The notes: generated by a model from the sequence alone, not told the origin. DNA of 13,885 nucleotides from an uncultured Bacteroidales bacterium (GCA_947074165.1 CAMTOT010000039.1:1-13885), one strand, 5' to 3'. Shown: positions 7,665 to 13,885, counted from the first letter of the stretch. A program made the numbers and translations.

Positions 7665-9965
7665 ATGCAATTTATGAGAAAAATTTGCTATTTATTATTT
7701 CTTCTTGTAGGTCTATTTGCCTGCAATGATAAAGATGAAATTGTAGAAGTATCCAAAGTAGCTTTGGATAAAACAGAAGTTGAAATGTTTGTAGGGGAAA
7801 ATATTACTCTCAAAGCAACTGTTTCTCCTTCAAATGCGATAAACGCAGAGCTTAAATGGTCTTCAGACAATGAGTATGTCGCTATAGTTAAGGATGGTGT
7901 TGTCGCTGCTGTTTCTGAAGGATCTGCTGTGATCTCGGCTGAATCCGCTAACGGTGTTAAGGCTTCTTGCAGTGTGACTGTACTAAGCAATGAAGAGGAC
8001 CGTATTGATTTAGAATTTGAAGCTTATTCTACAGATGCAAAGCTGGTAGGTTTTGAAAATGGTCTATTTAGATGGACTGTAACATTTGCAGACAAAGCTG
8101 CTTACGATAGCTACAGATATAGTTATACTGCAGGTTATCTTTTAGTTGTTGATTTCTATACATCAGAGAATAACTTTGCAAAAGGTATTCCTACAGGGGA
8201 ATTCACTCTTGTAAACAAGACTGAAGGAGACGCTGACAACAAAGCCCGCGTGAAAAGAGTAAATAACGCAACACAAATCGAGGAGTATATTACGGAAGGT
8301 GACATTATCGTATCTAAAGATGGTACTAACTACTCTTTTGTGTTTGATGTAAATAACGGTGTTTATGAATACAACGGTACGGCTACGGCAAATACTGCTG
8401 ATTCTGATCTGTTTAAAATCTCAAATACTGCTTATTTTAGTACATTAAATGGTGATATTGATTCAAATGTAATGTTTTCTAAAGCGGTTTATTATTTTGC
8501 AGCTACAGGTCCGGAACTTTACCTTGGTAGTGAAGGGATTGATATAACATCAAACGGATTTATCTCAGGCGATGGTAATGTATTGCAATTATATAGAAAT
8601 ACAGGTTACCAGTCGTATGGTAAAGACGAATTTAAACTTGAAGGTACTTTCCCGGTTGACGCTAACAATGGACCAAATGTTCTTGAGGCAGGTTATAAAA
8701 GTACATGGGGAGATTATACTTTCGGTTCTTGGTATTATGAACTGGAAGGTGACAACAGAATGCCTGTGTGTGCTCCAATCTCAAAAGGAAGTATTACCGT
8801 AGAGCTTAATGAGAAGAAAGATCATATTAAAGTATCTCTTCAGTGCCAGGATGATGCTCTTCCTCAGTCAAACAATATCACTGTTTTGTATGAAGGAGCG
8901 TGTCTGTTCCTTGATCCTGATCAGACTGGCGATTTCGGTAGCTGTACTGCAGGATTTTTCGGTCCGTTCGAATATCCGTCACCTAATATGAACTGGAGTG
9001 TCCAGCTTTTTTCAAATGAATTTAAAAATACCGGCGGTTATTATGGTGGTACAGGTGCTGTTTACATGTTTGACCTGCTTTCAACATCAACTGCAAAATG
9101 GAATGAAGGCCTGACTGAAGGTACTTATAGAATGAATGTAGCTGAGGCTTACGCACCGATGTCAATACAGAAAGCTCAGGTTTGGAATTTCGTTAATGGT
9201 GCGTACGATCCTGCTACTGATGCTGTTGAAATTGTTGATGCTACTTTCACTGTAGAATCAATGAATGATGGTAGTGGCAGATTTACAGTTACTGTTGACG
9301 CTACAGATGCAAACGGACAGAAAATATCAGGTATATACGAAGGTGGAGTACAGGTTCAGAATGTTGCTACACCTCCTATGGCAAACCGTGTTTTCAATCC
9401 TGAAAATGCTGAAGTTACATTCCTTTATATGAACGAAGACCTTTTTGGCAGATCTAACTGGACTGTTGAGATGATTGAGGCTGGTGCTAAACGTGAAAAT
9501 GGATTTGATGCTTCAGGACTAATCCTTTCATTTAATATTTATGTGCCGGCAGGACATACATTTGAAAAAGGTATGCCAACTGGTAAATTTGATCTTTATC
9601 AGCCTGAGCTGGATGAAAGATTTGGTACAGAGATTAACGGTCAGGGTAAATATGGTATCTCTAATGATGCTTATACTTTATTCCATATTGTATTCCAGGG
9701 TGATACAGGTAATGCTCGCGGATGGACTGACGGTAGCGTTAGTATCGAAGAGAAAGATGGTAAATATTCTGTTAATATTGATATGTTAAGCCAGGCTATT
9801 AATAACGCAACAGGAGAAATCTATAGATTTACTCTTACCGGCGATTACTATGGAGATGCTATTCTGGAAAGCTTCCTTAACCCTTCTGTAAGTTTGTCTA
9901 AATTTGCTCCTAAAGCAGGAGACAATAAAAAAGATATGCGTGCTTTTTCAAAAACAGGAAGATAA
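7665..9965 (+). CDS. surface lipoprotein with Big_2 domain and four beta-module repeats
   Basis: This is a 766-aa lipoprotein. The lipobox LFAC places Cys at residue 20 (17 if the in-frame ATG at 7674 is used; 7665 is preferred only because AAA immediately precedes it). After an acidic NDKDE stretch comes a bacterial Ig-like (Big_2) domain at about 31-107, with strands VALDKTEVEMFVGENITLKATV, WSSDNEYVAIV and GVVAAVSEGSAVISAES. The remainder appears to be about four divergent repeats (roughly 115-242, 272-413, 437-565, 579-732). Each has a strand near a W/Y-rich start, a GIPTGEF/GLTEGTY/GMPTGKF-type turn (weak or absent in copy 2), a charged KDG-type strand and a closing Y-x-G strand (YNGTA, YEGAC, YEGGV, YYGDA). 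No enzyme motif is seen. It is the last gene before a hairpin terminator. A substrate-binding role is inferred. Confidence 0.8.
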   Translation: MQFMRKICYLLFLLVGLFACNDKDEIVEVSKVALDKTEVEMFVGENITLKATVSPSNAINAELKWSSDNEYVAIVKDGVVAAVSEGSAVISAESANGVKASCSVTVLSNEEDRIDLEFEAYSTDAKLVGFENGLFRWTVTFADKAAYDSYRYSYTAGYLLVVDFYTSENNFAKGIPTGEFTLVNKTEGDADNKARVKRVNNATQIEEYITEGDIIVSKDGTNYSFVFDVNNGVYEYNGTATANTADSDLFKISNTAYFSTLNGDIDSNVMFSKAVYYFAATGPELYLGSEGIDITSNGFISGDGNVLQLYRNTGYQSYGKDEFKLEGTFPVDANNGPNVLEAGYKSTWGDYTFGSWYYELEGDNRMPVCAPISKGSITVELNEKKDHIKVSLQCQDDALPQSNNITVLYEGACLFLDPDQTGDFGSCTAGFFGPFEYPSPNMNWSVQLFSNEFKNTGGYYGGTGAVYMFDLLSTSTAKWNEGLTEGTYRMNVAEAYAPMSIQKAQVWNFVNGAYDPATDAVEIVDATFTVESMNDGSGRFTVTVDATDANGQKISGIYEGGVQVQNVATPPMANRVFNPENAEVTFLYMNEDLFGRSNWTVEMIEAGAKRENGFDASGLILSFNIYVPAGHTFEKGMPTGKFDLYQPELDERFGTEINGQGKYGISNDAYTLFHIVFQGDTGNARGWTDGSVSIEEKDGKYSVNIDMLSQAINNATGEIYRFTLTGDYYGDAILESFLNPSVSLSKFAPKAGDNKKDMRAFSKTGR

Positions 9966-10031
9966 TAGATACTTACCTTTAAAGCTGGTGTAAATTAAAC
10001 TGATGAAATACAGTTAATCTTATATTATAGT

Positions 10032-10080
10032 AACGGGGTTCATCACATCTGATGTGTTGAGACCCCGTTTCTTATTTTTT
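10032..10080 (+). terminator. hairpin terminator or attenuator before S8 peptidase gene
   Basis: A perfect 8-bp outer stem AACGGGGT (10032-10039) pairs with ACCCCGTT (10062-10069). Inside it a second stem CATCACA/TGTGTTG pairs with one mismatch. The right arm is followed by TTTCTTATTTTTT, ending at 10080. This is a rho-independent terminator for the five-gene operon. Because the next start codon is only 25 bp after the T tract, it may instead act as a read-through or attenuation point in the leader of the S8 gene. Confidence 0.82.
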
Positions 10081-10105
10081 GAAGTATAAACTAAATTTAT
10101 TTATA

Positions 10106-12019
10106 ATGGCAGGTAATAAACTTAATTATGTACTGGCAGGTTTGACTCTGATTTTCGGAGCGTCATCTTGTTCGGATAATGAATTTAAACATGACAATGG
10201 ATACACCGCGCCTATATTCGGAAATGCGAATGAAGCTATCGCAGGTAAGCTGTTAGTCAAATTTGCCAACAATCCCGAAGGCGACGAAGATGTAAAAAAT
10301 ATACTTAATGATATTAAAGCAACCGGAATGAGACGAATTTTTCCGGTAAATGTCAAAAAAGAGGAACAGACAGTAAAGAGCGGTTTGCACTTATGGTATA
10401 TAATTAATTTTGATGAAAATTCGGATGTATCATATATCGCAAATCGTTTTTCATCTCTTTCGTCTGTCGGGAAGGTGGAATATTCGCGTGTAAATAAAAG
10501 TGACATCCTGCCGGAGCAATCTACATCTGTAGCTTTATCCTTATATAATAATCTAAGCAGAGCGGCAAATGGAGTGACAAACGATCCTTTATACAATCTT
10601 CAGTGGAGCTTCAATAATGATGGTACAATGTTTGACACCAACTGTAAAGCAGGTGCAGACGTAAATGTAGAGAAGGCATGGGAAAAATGTAAAGGTGATC
10701 CCTCGATAATTGTAGCTGTAGTTGACCAGGGAGTTATGTTTGATCACCCTGATCTGCTTGCAAATATGTGGGTAAATGAGGCTGAAGAATATGGAGCGTC
10801 ATCTGACGCAGATGGCAACGGATATAGCGGAGACCGCCATGGCTTTAATTTTGTCGAATATGGTGGTCAGCTTACCTACGGCACAGGGCATGGTACTCAT
10901 ATTGCCGGTACGATTTCTGCTGTAAATGGAAATGGTATTGGTGTGGCTGGTATCGCGGGTGGTTCAGGCAATAATGACGGCGTAAAGATCATGAGCTGTC
11001 AGATCCAGACTGCTACCGGATATGCGAGTCTGGAAAGAGAAGCTGAGGCTATAAAATATGCGGCAGACAATGGTGCAGTAGTATTACAGTGCAGCTGGGG
11101 TCTTCCTGCTGGTATCAATAGCGATGAGCAGTGGGTTAGTCAGTTCCCTTTAGAAAAAGAGGTGCTTGATTATTTTATACACAATGCCGGGTCTCCAAGC
11201 GGTGTGATAGACGGAGGTATAGTGATATTTGCAGCCGGCAATGAGTCAAAGGCTCAGGTTGGTTATCCTGCAAGATATGAAGATTATATCGCAGTTACAT
11301 CTATTGCACCCGATTTTACTCCTGCCCTTTATACAAACTATGGTAAAGAGGCGGATATAGCGGCTCCAGGTGGTGACCATGTTTATCTTAATAAAGATGA
11401 TAGAGCAATGATCCTATCTACTATGCCTCCAATCTCGCACAGCAATTATGAGCTATACGGATATAAGCAGGGTACATCTATGGCGTGTCCTCATGTGTCA
11501 GGTGTCGTTGCTTTGGGGCTGTCTTATGCTGCAAAACAGAAAAAACACTTTAAAGCAGATGAATTCGTAAAGATGATTAAGGCCTCTACCTCTTCTATTG
11601 AATCATATTTGGTTGGAGGGAAGATAGTCAATTATACAGACCAGAGTGGTAATATCATCCCTATGGAAACCAAACTGGATGCTTACCGGAATAAAATGGG
11701 AGCTTTGATTGATGCTGCTAAACTTCTTGATGCGGTAGATAACGGAGGTCGTGCGATGCGTGTGCCTAATTATACTATTAAAATGGGAACAAGTGTAAAT
11801 GATGATCTTGCAAACTACTTCATGCATGGGTGCTATGACAATATTGAAGTAAAGGTGGCAGATGAAACAGTATGTTCAGTTGTTGTAGCAGGTTCAAAAA
11901 TGACAATCTCAGGACTGAAAGAGGGTAGTACGACAGCTACGGTTTCTGCGTCAGGCAGTATTCAGCAGATTACCCTGATTGTAAGAAAAGAATCAGGCAA
12001 CGGCAGCGGATGGCTTTAA
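10106..12019 (+). CDS. S8 (subtilisin-family) serine peptidase lipoprotein
   Basis: This is a 637-aa predicted surface-anchored subtilase. The start is ATG 10106; the longer frame would open at a TTG inside the terminator T tract. The signal ends LIFGASSC, lipidated Cys22, then SDNEFK. Residues about 45-130 resemble a subtilase propeptide (GKLLVKF ... VGKVEYSRVN). The catalytic domain at about 160-490 shows the full triad: Asp207 in VAVVDQGV, His262 in GHGTHIAGT, Ser458 in GTSMACPHVSG, with oxyanion Asn379 in FAAGNES. A C-terminal 85-residue beta domain (about 553-628, ending TLIVRK) is Big-like. The Gln after the catalytic Asp replaces the usual Thr or Ser but should not prevent activity. 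Placed behind a SusCD operon, it probably cuts extracellular protein to supply the importer; that link is inference. The lipocalin-like gene follows after 18 bp. Confidence 0.93.
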   Translation: MAGNKLNYVLAGLTLIFGASSCSDNEFKHDNGYTAPIFGNANEAIAGKLLVKFANNPEGDEDVKNILNDIKATGMRRIFPVNVKKEEQTVKSGLHLWYIINFDENSDVSYIANRFSSLSSVGKVEYSRVNKSDILPEQSTSVALSLYNNLSRAANGVTNDPLYNLQWSFNNDGTMFDTNCKAGADVNVEKAWEKCKGDPSIIVAVVDQGVMFDHPDLLANMWVNEAEEYGASSDADGNGYSGDRHGFNFVEYGGQLTYGTGHGTHIAGTISAVNGNGIGVAGIAGGSGNNDGVKIMSCQIQTATGYASLEREAEAIKYAADNGAVVLQCSWGLPAGINSDEQWVSQFPLEKEVLDYFIHNAGSPSGVIDGGIVIFAAGNESKAQVGYPARYEDYIAVTSIAPDFTPALYTNYGKEADIAAPGGDHVYLNKDDRAMILSTMPPISHSNYELYGYKQGTSMACPHVSGVVALGLSYAAKQKKHFKADEFVKMIKASTSSIESYLVGGKIVNYTDQSGNIIPMETKLDAYRNKMGALIDAAKLLDAVDNGGRAMRVPNYTIKMGTSVNDDLANYFMHGCYDNIEVKVADETVCSVVVAGSKMTISGLKEGSTTATVSASGSIQQITLIVRKESGNGSGWL

Positions 12020-12037
12020 TTTAAAATACGATTGGAT

Positions 12038-12478
12038 ATGAAATTATTAAAATTTTTCCTTTACATAAGTATCGCGACTCTTTTGTTTAGTTCATGCGAA
12101 AAGGATTCAGATAATATAATGCCTGAACCCGATGAGATCGTACTGGATATAACTAATGAGAATATAGCCGGAGAATGGCATCTGACCTCTATCAACGGTG
12201 AGGAACTAAACTCTGATAATGCATACTTTACTATAGAACTGTATAGTGAGTCGACACGCTTCCTTATAACGGAGAACTTAAACTCAAGTTTTGAGAATAT
12301 ATTGAGTGGCGTTTATTCATTATCTGAAAATGAGTCGTCTCAACATGTAATATCAGGAGTTTATGACTACTCTTTTGGTCAGACATGGAATGAAACGTAT
12401 TCTGTCGAACATCTTACTGAAGATGCAATGACCTGGAAAGGGTTAGTTTCCGGAGATGTTTTTGTTTATGTAAAGTAG
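12038..12478 (+). CDS. small lipocalin-like lipoprotein
   Basis: This 146-aa lipoprotein starts at ATG 12038; the in-frame TTG at 12032 is not needed. The signal MKLLKFFLYISIATLLFSSC gives Cys20, followed by EKDSDN. The mature part is a single beta-rich domain beginning IAGEWHLTSINGEELN, the GxW-type opening of lipocalin-like proteins common in Bacteroidota. It continues through alternating strands (YFTIELYSES, FLITENLNSS, GVYSLSENES, TWNETYSVEHL) to the last strand DVFVYVK. No enzyme motif is seen. It is 18 bp after the S8 peptidase gene and directly before a strong terminator, so the two form one transcript. A possible role is binding a product or modulating the peptidase; this is a guess from position. 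Family assignment rests on fold pattern, not on a clear signature. Confidence 0.68.
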   Translation: MKLLKFFLYISIATLLFSSCEKDSDNIMPEPDEIVLDITNENIAGEWHLTSINGEELNSDNAYFTIELYSESTRFLITENLNSSFENILSGVYSLSENESSQHVISGVYDYSFGQTWNETYSVEHLTEDAMTWKGLVSGDVFVYVK

Positions 12479-12502
12479 GCTTAAGACTACTCAGTTTTTA
12501 TT

Positions 12503-12557
12503 AAAAGAAGAATCTATAAGTGTCGGTATACTCACTTGTAGATTCTTCTTTTTTATT
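12503..12557 (+). terminator. strong rho-independent terminator
   Basis: A 20-bp stem pairs 12503-12522 with 12533-12552 completely, apart from one G-U wobble, around a 10-nt loop (TCGGTATACT). The right arm runs into TTTTTTATT. It lies 24 bp after the stop of the lipocalin-like gene and ends the S8/lipocalin transcript. The stem begins with AAAA and ends with TTTT, so it may also work weakly from the other strand. Confidence 0.9.
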
Positions 12558-12602
12558 AGGTTCTGATTTTAAAAATACACCTTTATCAGTAATTCCCCAA
12601 CG

Positions 12603-12643
12603 AAAGGCTGTCTAACAATATAATGTTTAGACTGCCTTTTTTT
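12603..12643 (+). terminator. second terminator-like hairpin
   Basis: Arms AAAGGCTGTCTAACA (12603-12617) and TGTTTAGACTGCCTTT (12624-12639) pair with one bulged T and one mismatch, then a seven-T tract (12637-12643) follows. It lies about 45 bp after the stronger terminator and could be a backup terminator. It could also be the relic of an unrelated repeat or insertion-sequence end, since no gene ends directly before it. Confidence 0.6.
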
Positions 12644-12699
12644 CTGTTATCATTTCAATCTCACAAAAAGCAAGAATAAGGACTTTTTTTAAGGGCATC

Positions 12700-12845
12700 A
12701 AAGAAATCAGATTCTCCCTTTAATAATTCTCTGCCATGTACATGGCAGAATCGTGACACGCTCATGTCACATCCCTGCCATGTACATGGCAGCCTCGTGC
12801 CATGCGCCTGGCAAAGAATTATTAAAGGATAAATTTGATTTTTCT
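12700..12845. repeat. inverted-repeat cassette with four 22-bp dyad units
   Basis: The outer frame is a perfect 14-bp inverted repeat, CCTTTAATAATTCT (12717-12730) against AGAATTATTAAAGG (12815-12828). It extends outward imperfectly to 31 bp (12700-12730 against 12815-12845; 25 of 31 identical by my count). Inside are four 18-bp dyads starting at 12731, 12753, 12775 and 12797, an exact 22-bp period with 4-bp spacers. Units 1 and 3 are identical perfect palindromes, CTGCCATGTACATGGCAG. Units 2 (GTGACACGCTCATGTCAC) and 4 (GTGCCATGCGCCTGGCAA) are imperfect and related to each other. The GC content of the array is far above its AT-rich surroundings. The layout resembles MITEs with tandem bricks or REP/BIME-type elements. 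No target duplication or transposase is visible. Function unknown. Confidence 0.88.
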
Positions 12846-12922
12846 ATTGTATTGTCAAAAATACCTTTCTTATCCATATATAGTTATGTATGCTCTTAAA
12901 ATCCATATTCTTATACAACCAT

Positions 12923-12952
12923 AAAAAAGAGCGTGACTTGTTAGACACGCTC
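12923..12952 (-). terminator. minus-strand terminator-like hairpin
   Basis: The 7-bp stem GAGCGTG (12929-12935)/CACGCTC (12946-12952) has a 10-nt loop. Read on the minus strand it is followed by TTTTTT (complement of the A run 12923-12928). It lies about 115 bp past the stop of the minus-strand DUF3784 gene and faces the right way to end that transcript. Confidence 0.62.
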
Positions 12953-12997
12953 CTGTTGCACATATACTATTAGTTGGGATATCTTTTGAGATAATAA

Positions 12998-13035
12998 ATA
13001 TAGGCAGCCAACGGTACCGTCTGTGCTGCCTATAT
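12998..13035. repeat. 10-bp hairpin with nested palindrome
   Basis: A perfect 10-bp inverted repeat, ATATAGGCAG (12998-13007) and CTGCCTATAT (13026-13035), encloses a loop that itself contains the 10-bp palindrome ACGGTACCGT (13011-13020). It starts about 30 bp past the stop codon of the DUF3784 gene. On the minus strand the stem is followed by TTATTATC, a poor T tract, so it could be a weak terminator or 3'-end stabilising structure, or a protein-binding site. Confidence 0.6.
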
Positions 13036-13066
13036 GATTACTATAATCCAATCTTACATAGAAAAG

Positions 13067-13771
13067 CTATTTTATCTCTTCATAAATCATTTTAGTATAT
13101 TGCGAGTCCGTAGAGTTAAACAATATCTTATTGCCATTATTTAACTCTATATACAGGAATGGCGGGTTTGGCAAATGAAGAAAGAGTCGGCAACTTCCAA
13201 AATTTTCCAATGTGAAATGACCTTTAAGTATATTACCTAATCCAAGTCCTTTAGTACGCTTCTTTACGCGGGGTATATTATTTAGCAACTCAACCTTCTT
13301 AATGTTGTCTTTGCTAATTGTAAGACCATATTTTCCTGTAAATTCAATATCATTACCTTTCAATATTACTTTTGTAGGTCGGGAATCTCCATATATGGCT
13401 AAAGCAACTATAATAGTTATACTTCCAACTATTATAACAGGTAGCATTTTCTTTAATTTGCTTTGCTTGTTATGGTCGTACTTTTGTGCTATTGGGATAA
13501 GTATCAAAATACCTATAAAGAGAGGGAATATTAGAGCTATTACAGCATATTCATAAAATTTCAGATAGTTTAGAATAGCAGACAAAGCAATTGTTGTGAC
13601 TCCAATAGCTATCATTCCATTTTTGTAAACAGAGGCAACCTTTTGAATATCTACATATTTCTTTTTAACGGCAGGCATTGTATTATAACCAGCCAATGTG
13701 TCGGGATATTTCTTTATGAAGAATCCCAATCCAATAATGAATAATCCCATAAATAAGCTAACTGTCAACAT
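13067..13771 (-). CDS. DUF3784-type membrane protein with C-terminal PH-like domain
   Basis: This is a 234-aa predicted inner-membrane protein of unknown function. The N-terminus has a membrane segment at about 1-19, then the DUF3784 hallmark LAGYNTMPAVKKKYVDI at about 26-42. Further hydrophobic segments lie at about 53-70, 74-95 and 110-127, giving four in total. After residue 129 comes a soluble beta-rich domain of about 105 residues (KVILKGNDIEFTGKYG, DNIKKVELL, FLYIELNNGNKILFN, closing helix DSQYTKMIYEEIK). This pattern fits bacterial PH-like domains fused to small membrane proteins. The start ATG is at 13771 and the stop TAG at 13067. It converges on the lipoprotein gene and shares no operon with it. 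Domain family recognition is fairly good; the PH-like call is by strand pattern only. Confidence 0.8.
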   Translation of the reverse strand: MLTVSLFMGLFIIGLGFFIKKYPDTLAGYNTMPAVKKKYVDIQKVASVYKNGMIAIGVTTIALSAILNYLKFYEYAVIALIFPLFIGILILIPIAQKYDHNKQSKLKKMLPVIIVGSITIIVALAIYGDSRPTKVILKGNDIEFTGKYGLTISKDNIKKVELLNNIPRVKKRTKGLGLGNILKGHFTLENFGSCRLFLHLPNPPFLYIELNNGNKILFNSTDSQYTKMIYEEIK

Positions 13772-13794
13772 AGTATATAGATTTTAATTTACTG

Positions 13795-13827
13795 CAATAT
13801 GTAAAATTTTTCTAATAGTTTACCAAA
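13795..13827 (-). promoter_or_regulatory. possible promoter for the DUF3784 gene
   Basis: On the minus strand a TTTG (plus 13824-13827) is followed, after 20 nt, by TACATATTG (plus 13795-13803), which resembles but does not match the Bacteroides -7 box TAnnTTTG. Spacing fits the known 19-21 bp, and the start codon is 23 bp further on. The -7 match is imperfect, so this is tentative. The remaining bases up to 13885 show nothing I can name. Confidence 0.25.
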
Positions 13828-13885
13828 GCTCGGCTCAGCGGATAAATGCGGTTGTTGGGATTAAATATTAGCCTTACCTTTAGTC

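Larger units (their letters stand above)
12479..13066. other. 588-bp convergent intergenic region rich in hairpins
   Basis: This gap separates the plus-strand lipocalin-like gene from the minus-strand DUF3784 gene. I see no credible coding frame or tRNA. It holds, in order, a strong terminator (12503-12557), a terminator-like hairpin (12603-12643), a palindromic-unit cassette (12700-12845), a minus-strand terminator (12923-12952) and a 10-bp hairpin with an inner palindrome (12998-13035). The stretch 12846-12922 is plain AT-rich sequence in which I recognise nothing. Confidence 0.75.

Noticed and set aside
10079..10105. TTG start extending the S8 peptidase by nine residues
   Set aside because: The TTG lies in the terminator T tract and the extension adds nothing. 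ATG 10106 gives a proper lipoprotein signal.
10126..10596. 156-aa minus-strand frame opposite the S8 gene
   Set aside because: It lies wholly inside the well-supported subtilase gene, with low-complexity composition and no recognisable features; a shadow frame.
12603..12643. insertion-sequence end
   Set aside because: The GGCTGTCTAA arm looks like an IS terminus, but there is no partner end, transposase or target duplication in the window. The T tract makes a terminator simpler.
12731..12814. CRISPR array
   Set aside because: Gaps between units are only 4 bp, so there are no unique spacers of 25 bp or more. Units are short dyads of two classes and no cas gene is nearby.
12846..12922. small RNA or small ORF
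   Set aside because: No stable fold, promoter pair or plausible start and stop with coding character was seen.
13302..13556. 84-aa plus-strand hydrophobic frame
   Set aside because: It is the antisense of the DUF3784 gene's membrane segments; hydrophobic antisense frames are expected there.

Overview
The window looks like a contig end from a draft or metagenome assembly of a Bacteroidales-type bacterium (phylum Bacteroidota). It is AT-rich. It carries a SusC/SusD outer-membrane pair followed by a run of lipoproteins with short acidic stretches after the lipobox cysteine. Start sites lack strong Shine-Dalgarno sequences and are A/T-rich, as is usual in this phylum. The first 44 bases are not genomic: positions 11-44 match the Illumina TruSeq read-2/index adapter, so the contig ends there and anything upstream of susC (regulator, sigma/anti-sigma pair) is lost.

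Positions 283-9965 (+) form a tight five-gene operon with 19-32 bp gaps: a SusC/RagA-like TonB-dependent porin, a RagB/SusD-like lipoprotein, a HExxH zinc metallohydrolase lipoprotein of the substrate-import-associated type, a DUF4302 lipoprotein, and a 766-aa lipoprotein with one Big_2 immunoglobulin-like domain and about four divergent copies of a beta-rich module. A hairpin with a T tract (10032-10080) sits directly before a second two-gene unit (10106-12478): a subtilisin-family (S8) serine peptidase lipoprotein and a small lipocalin-like lipoprotein. There is no glycoside hydrolase, polysaccharide lyase or sulfatase, while two predicted hydrolytic lipoproteins of peptidase type are present. 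The locus therefore reads as a cell-surface system for capturing, and probably cutting, protein or peptide substrates for TonB-driven import, analogous in logic to RagAB. The substrate is inferred, not shown.

Positions 12479-13066 lie between two convergent genes and hold no convincing gene. They contain a strong 20-bp-stem terminator, a second terminator-like hairpin, a minus-strand terminator, a 10-bp hairpin with a nested palindrome and, most unusually, a cassette at 12700-12845. That cassette has four dyad units at an exact 22-bp period, alternating A-B-A-B, enclosed by a perfect 14-bp inverted repeat that continues imperfectly to 31 bp. It resembles a MITE/REP-type dispersed element or a phased protein-binding array and is the best candidate here for something undescribed.

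Positions 13067-13771 (-) encode a DUF3784-type membrane protein with four predicted membrane segments and a C-terminal PH-like soluble domain. It is unrelated to the import locus. The last 114 bases hold only a weak candidate promoter for it.
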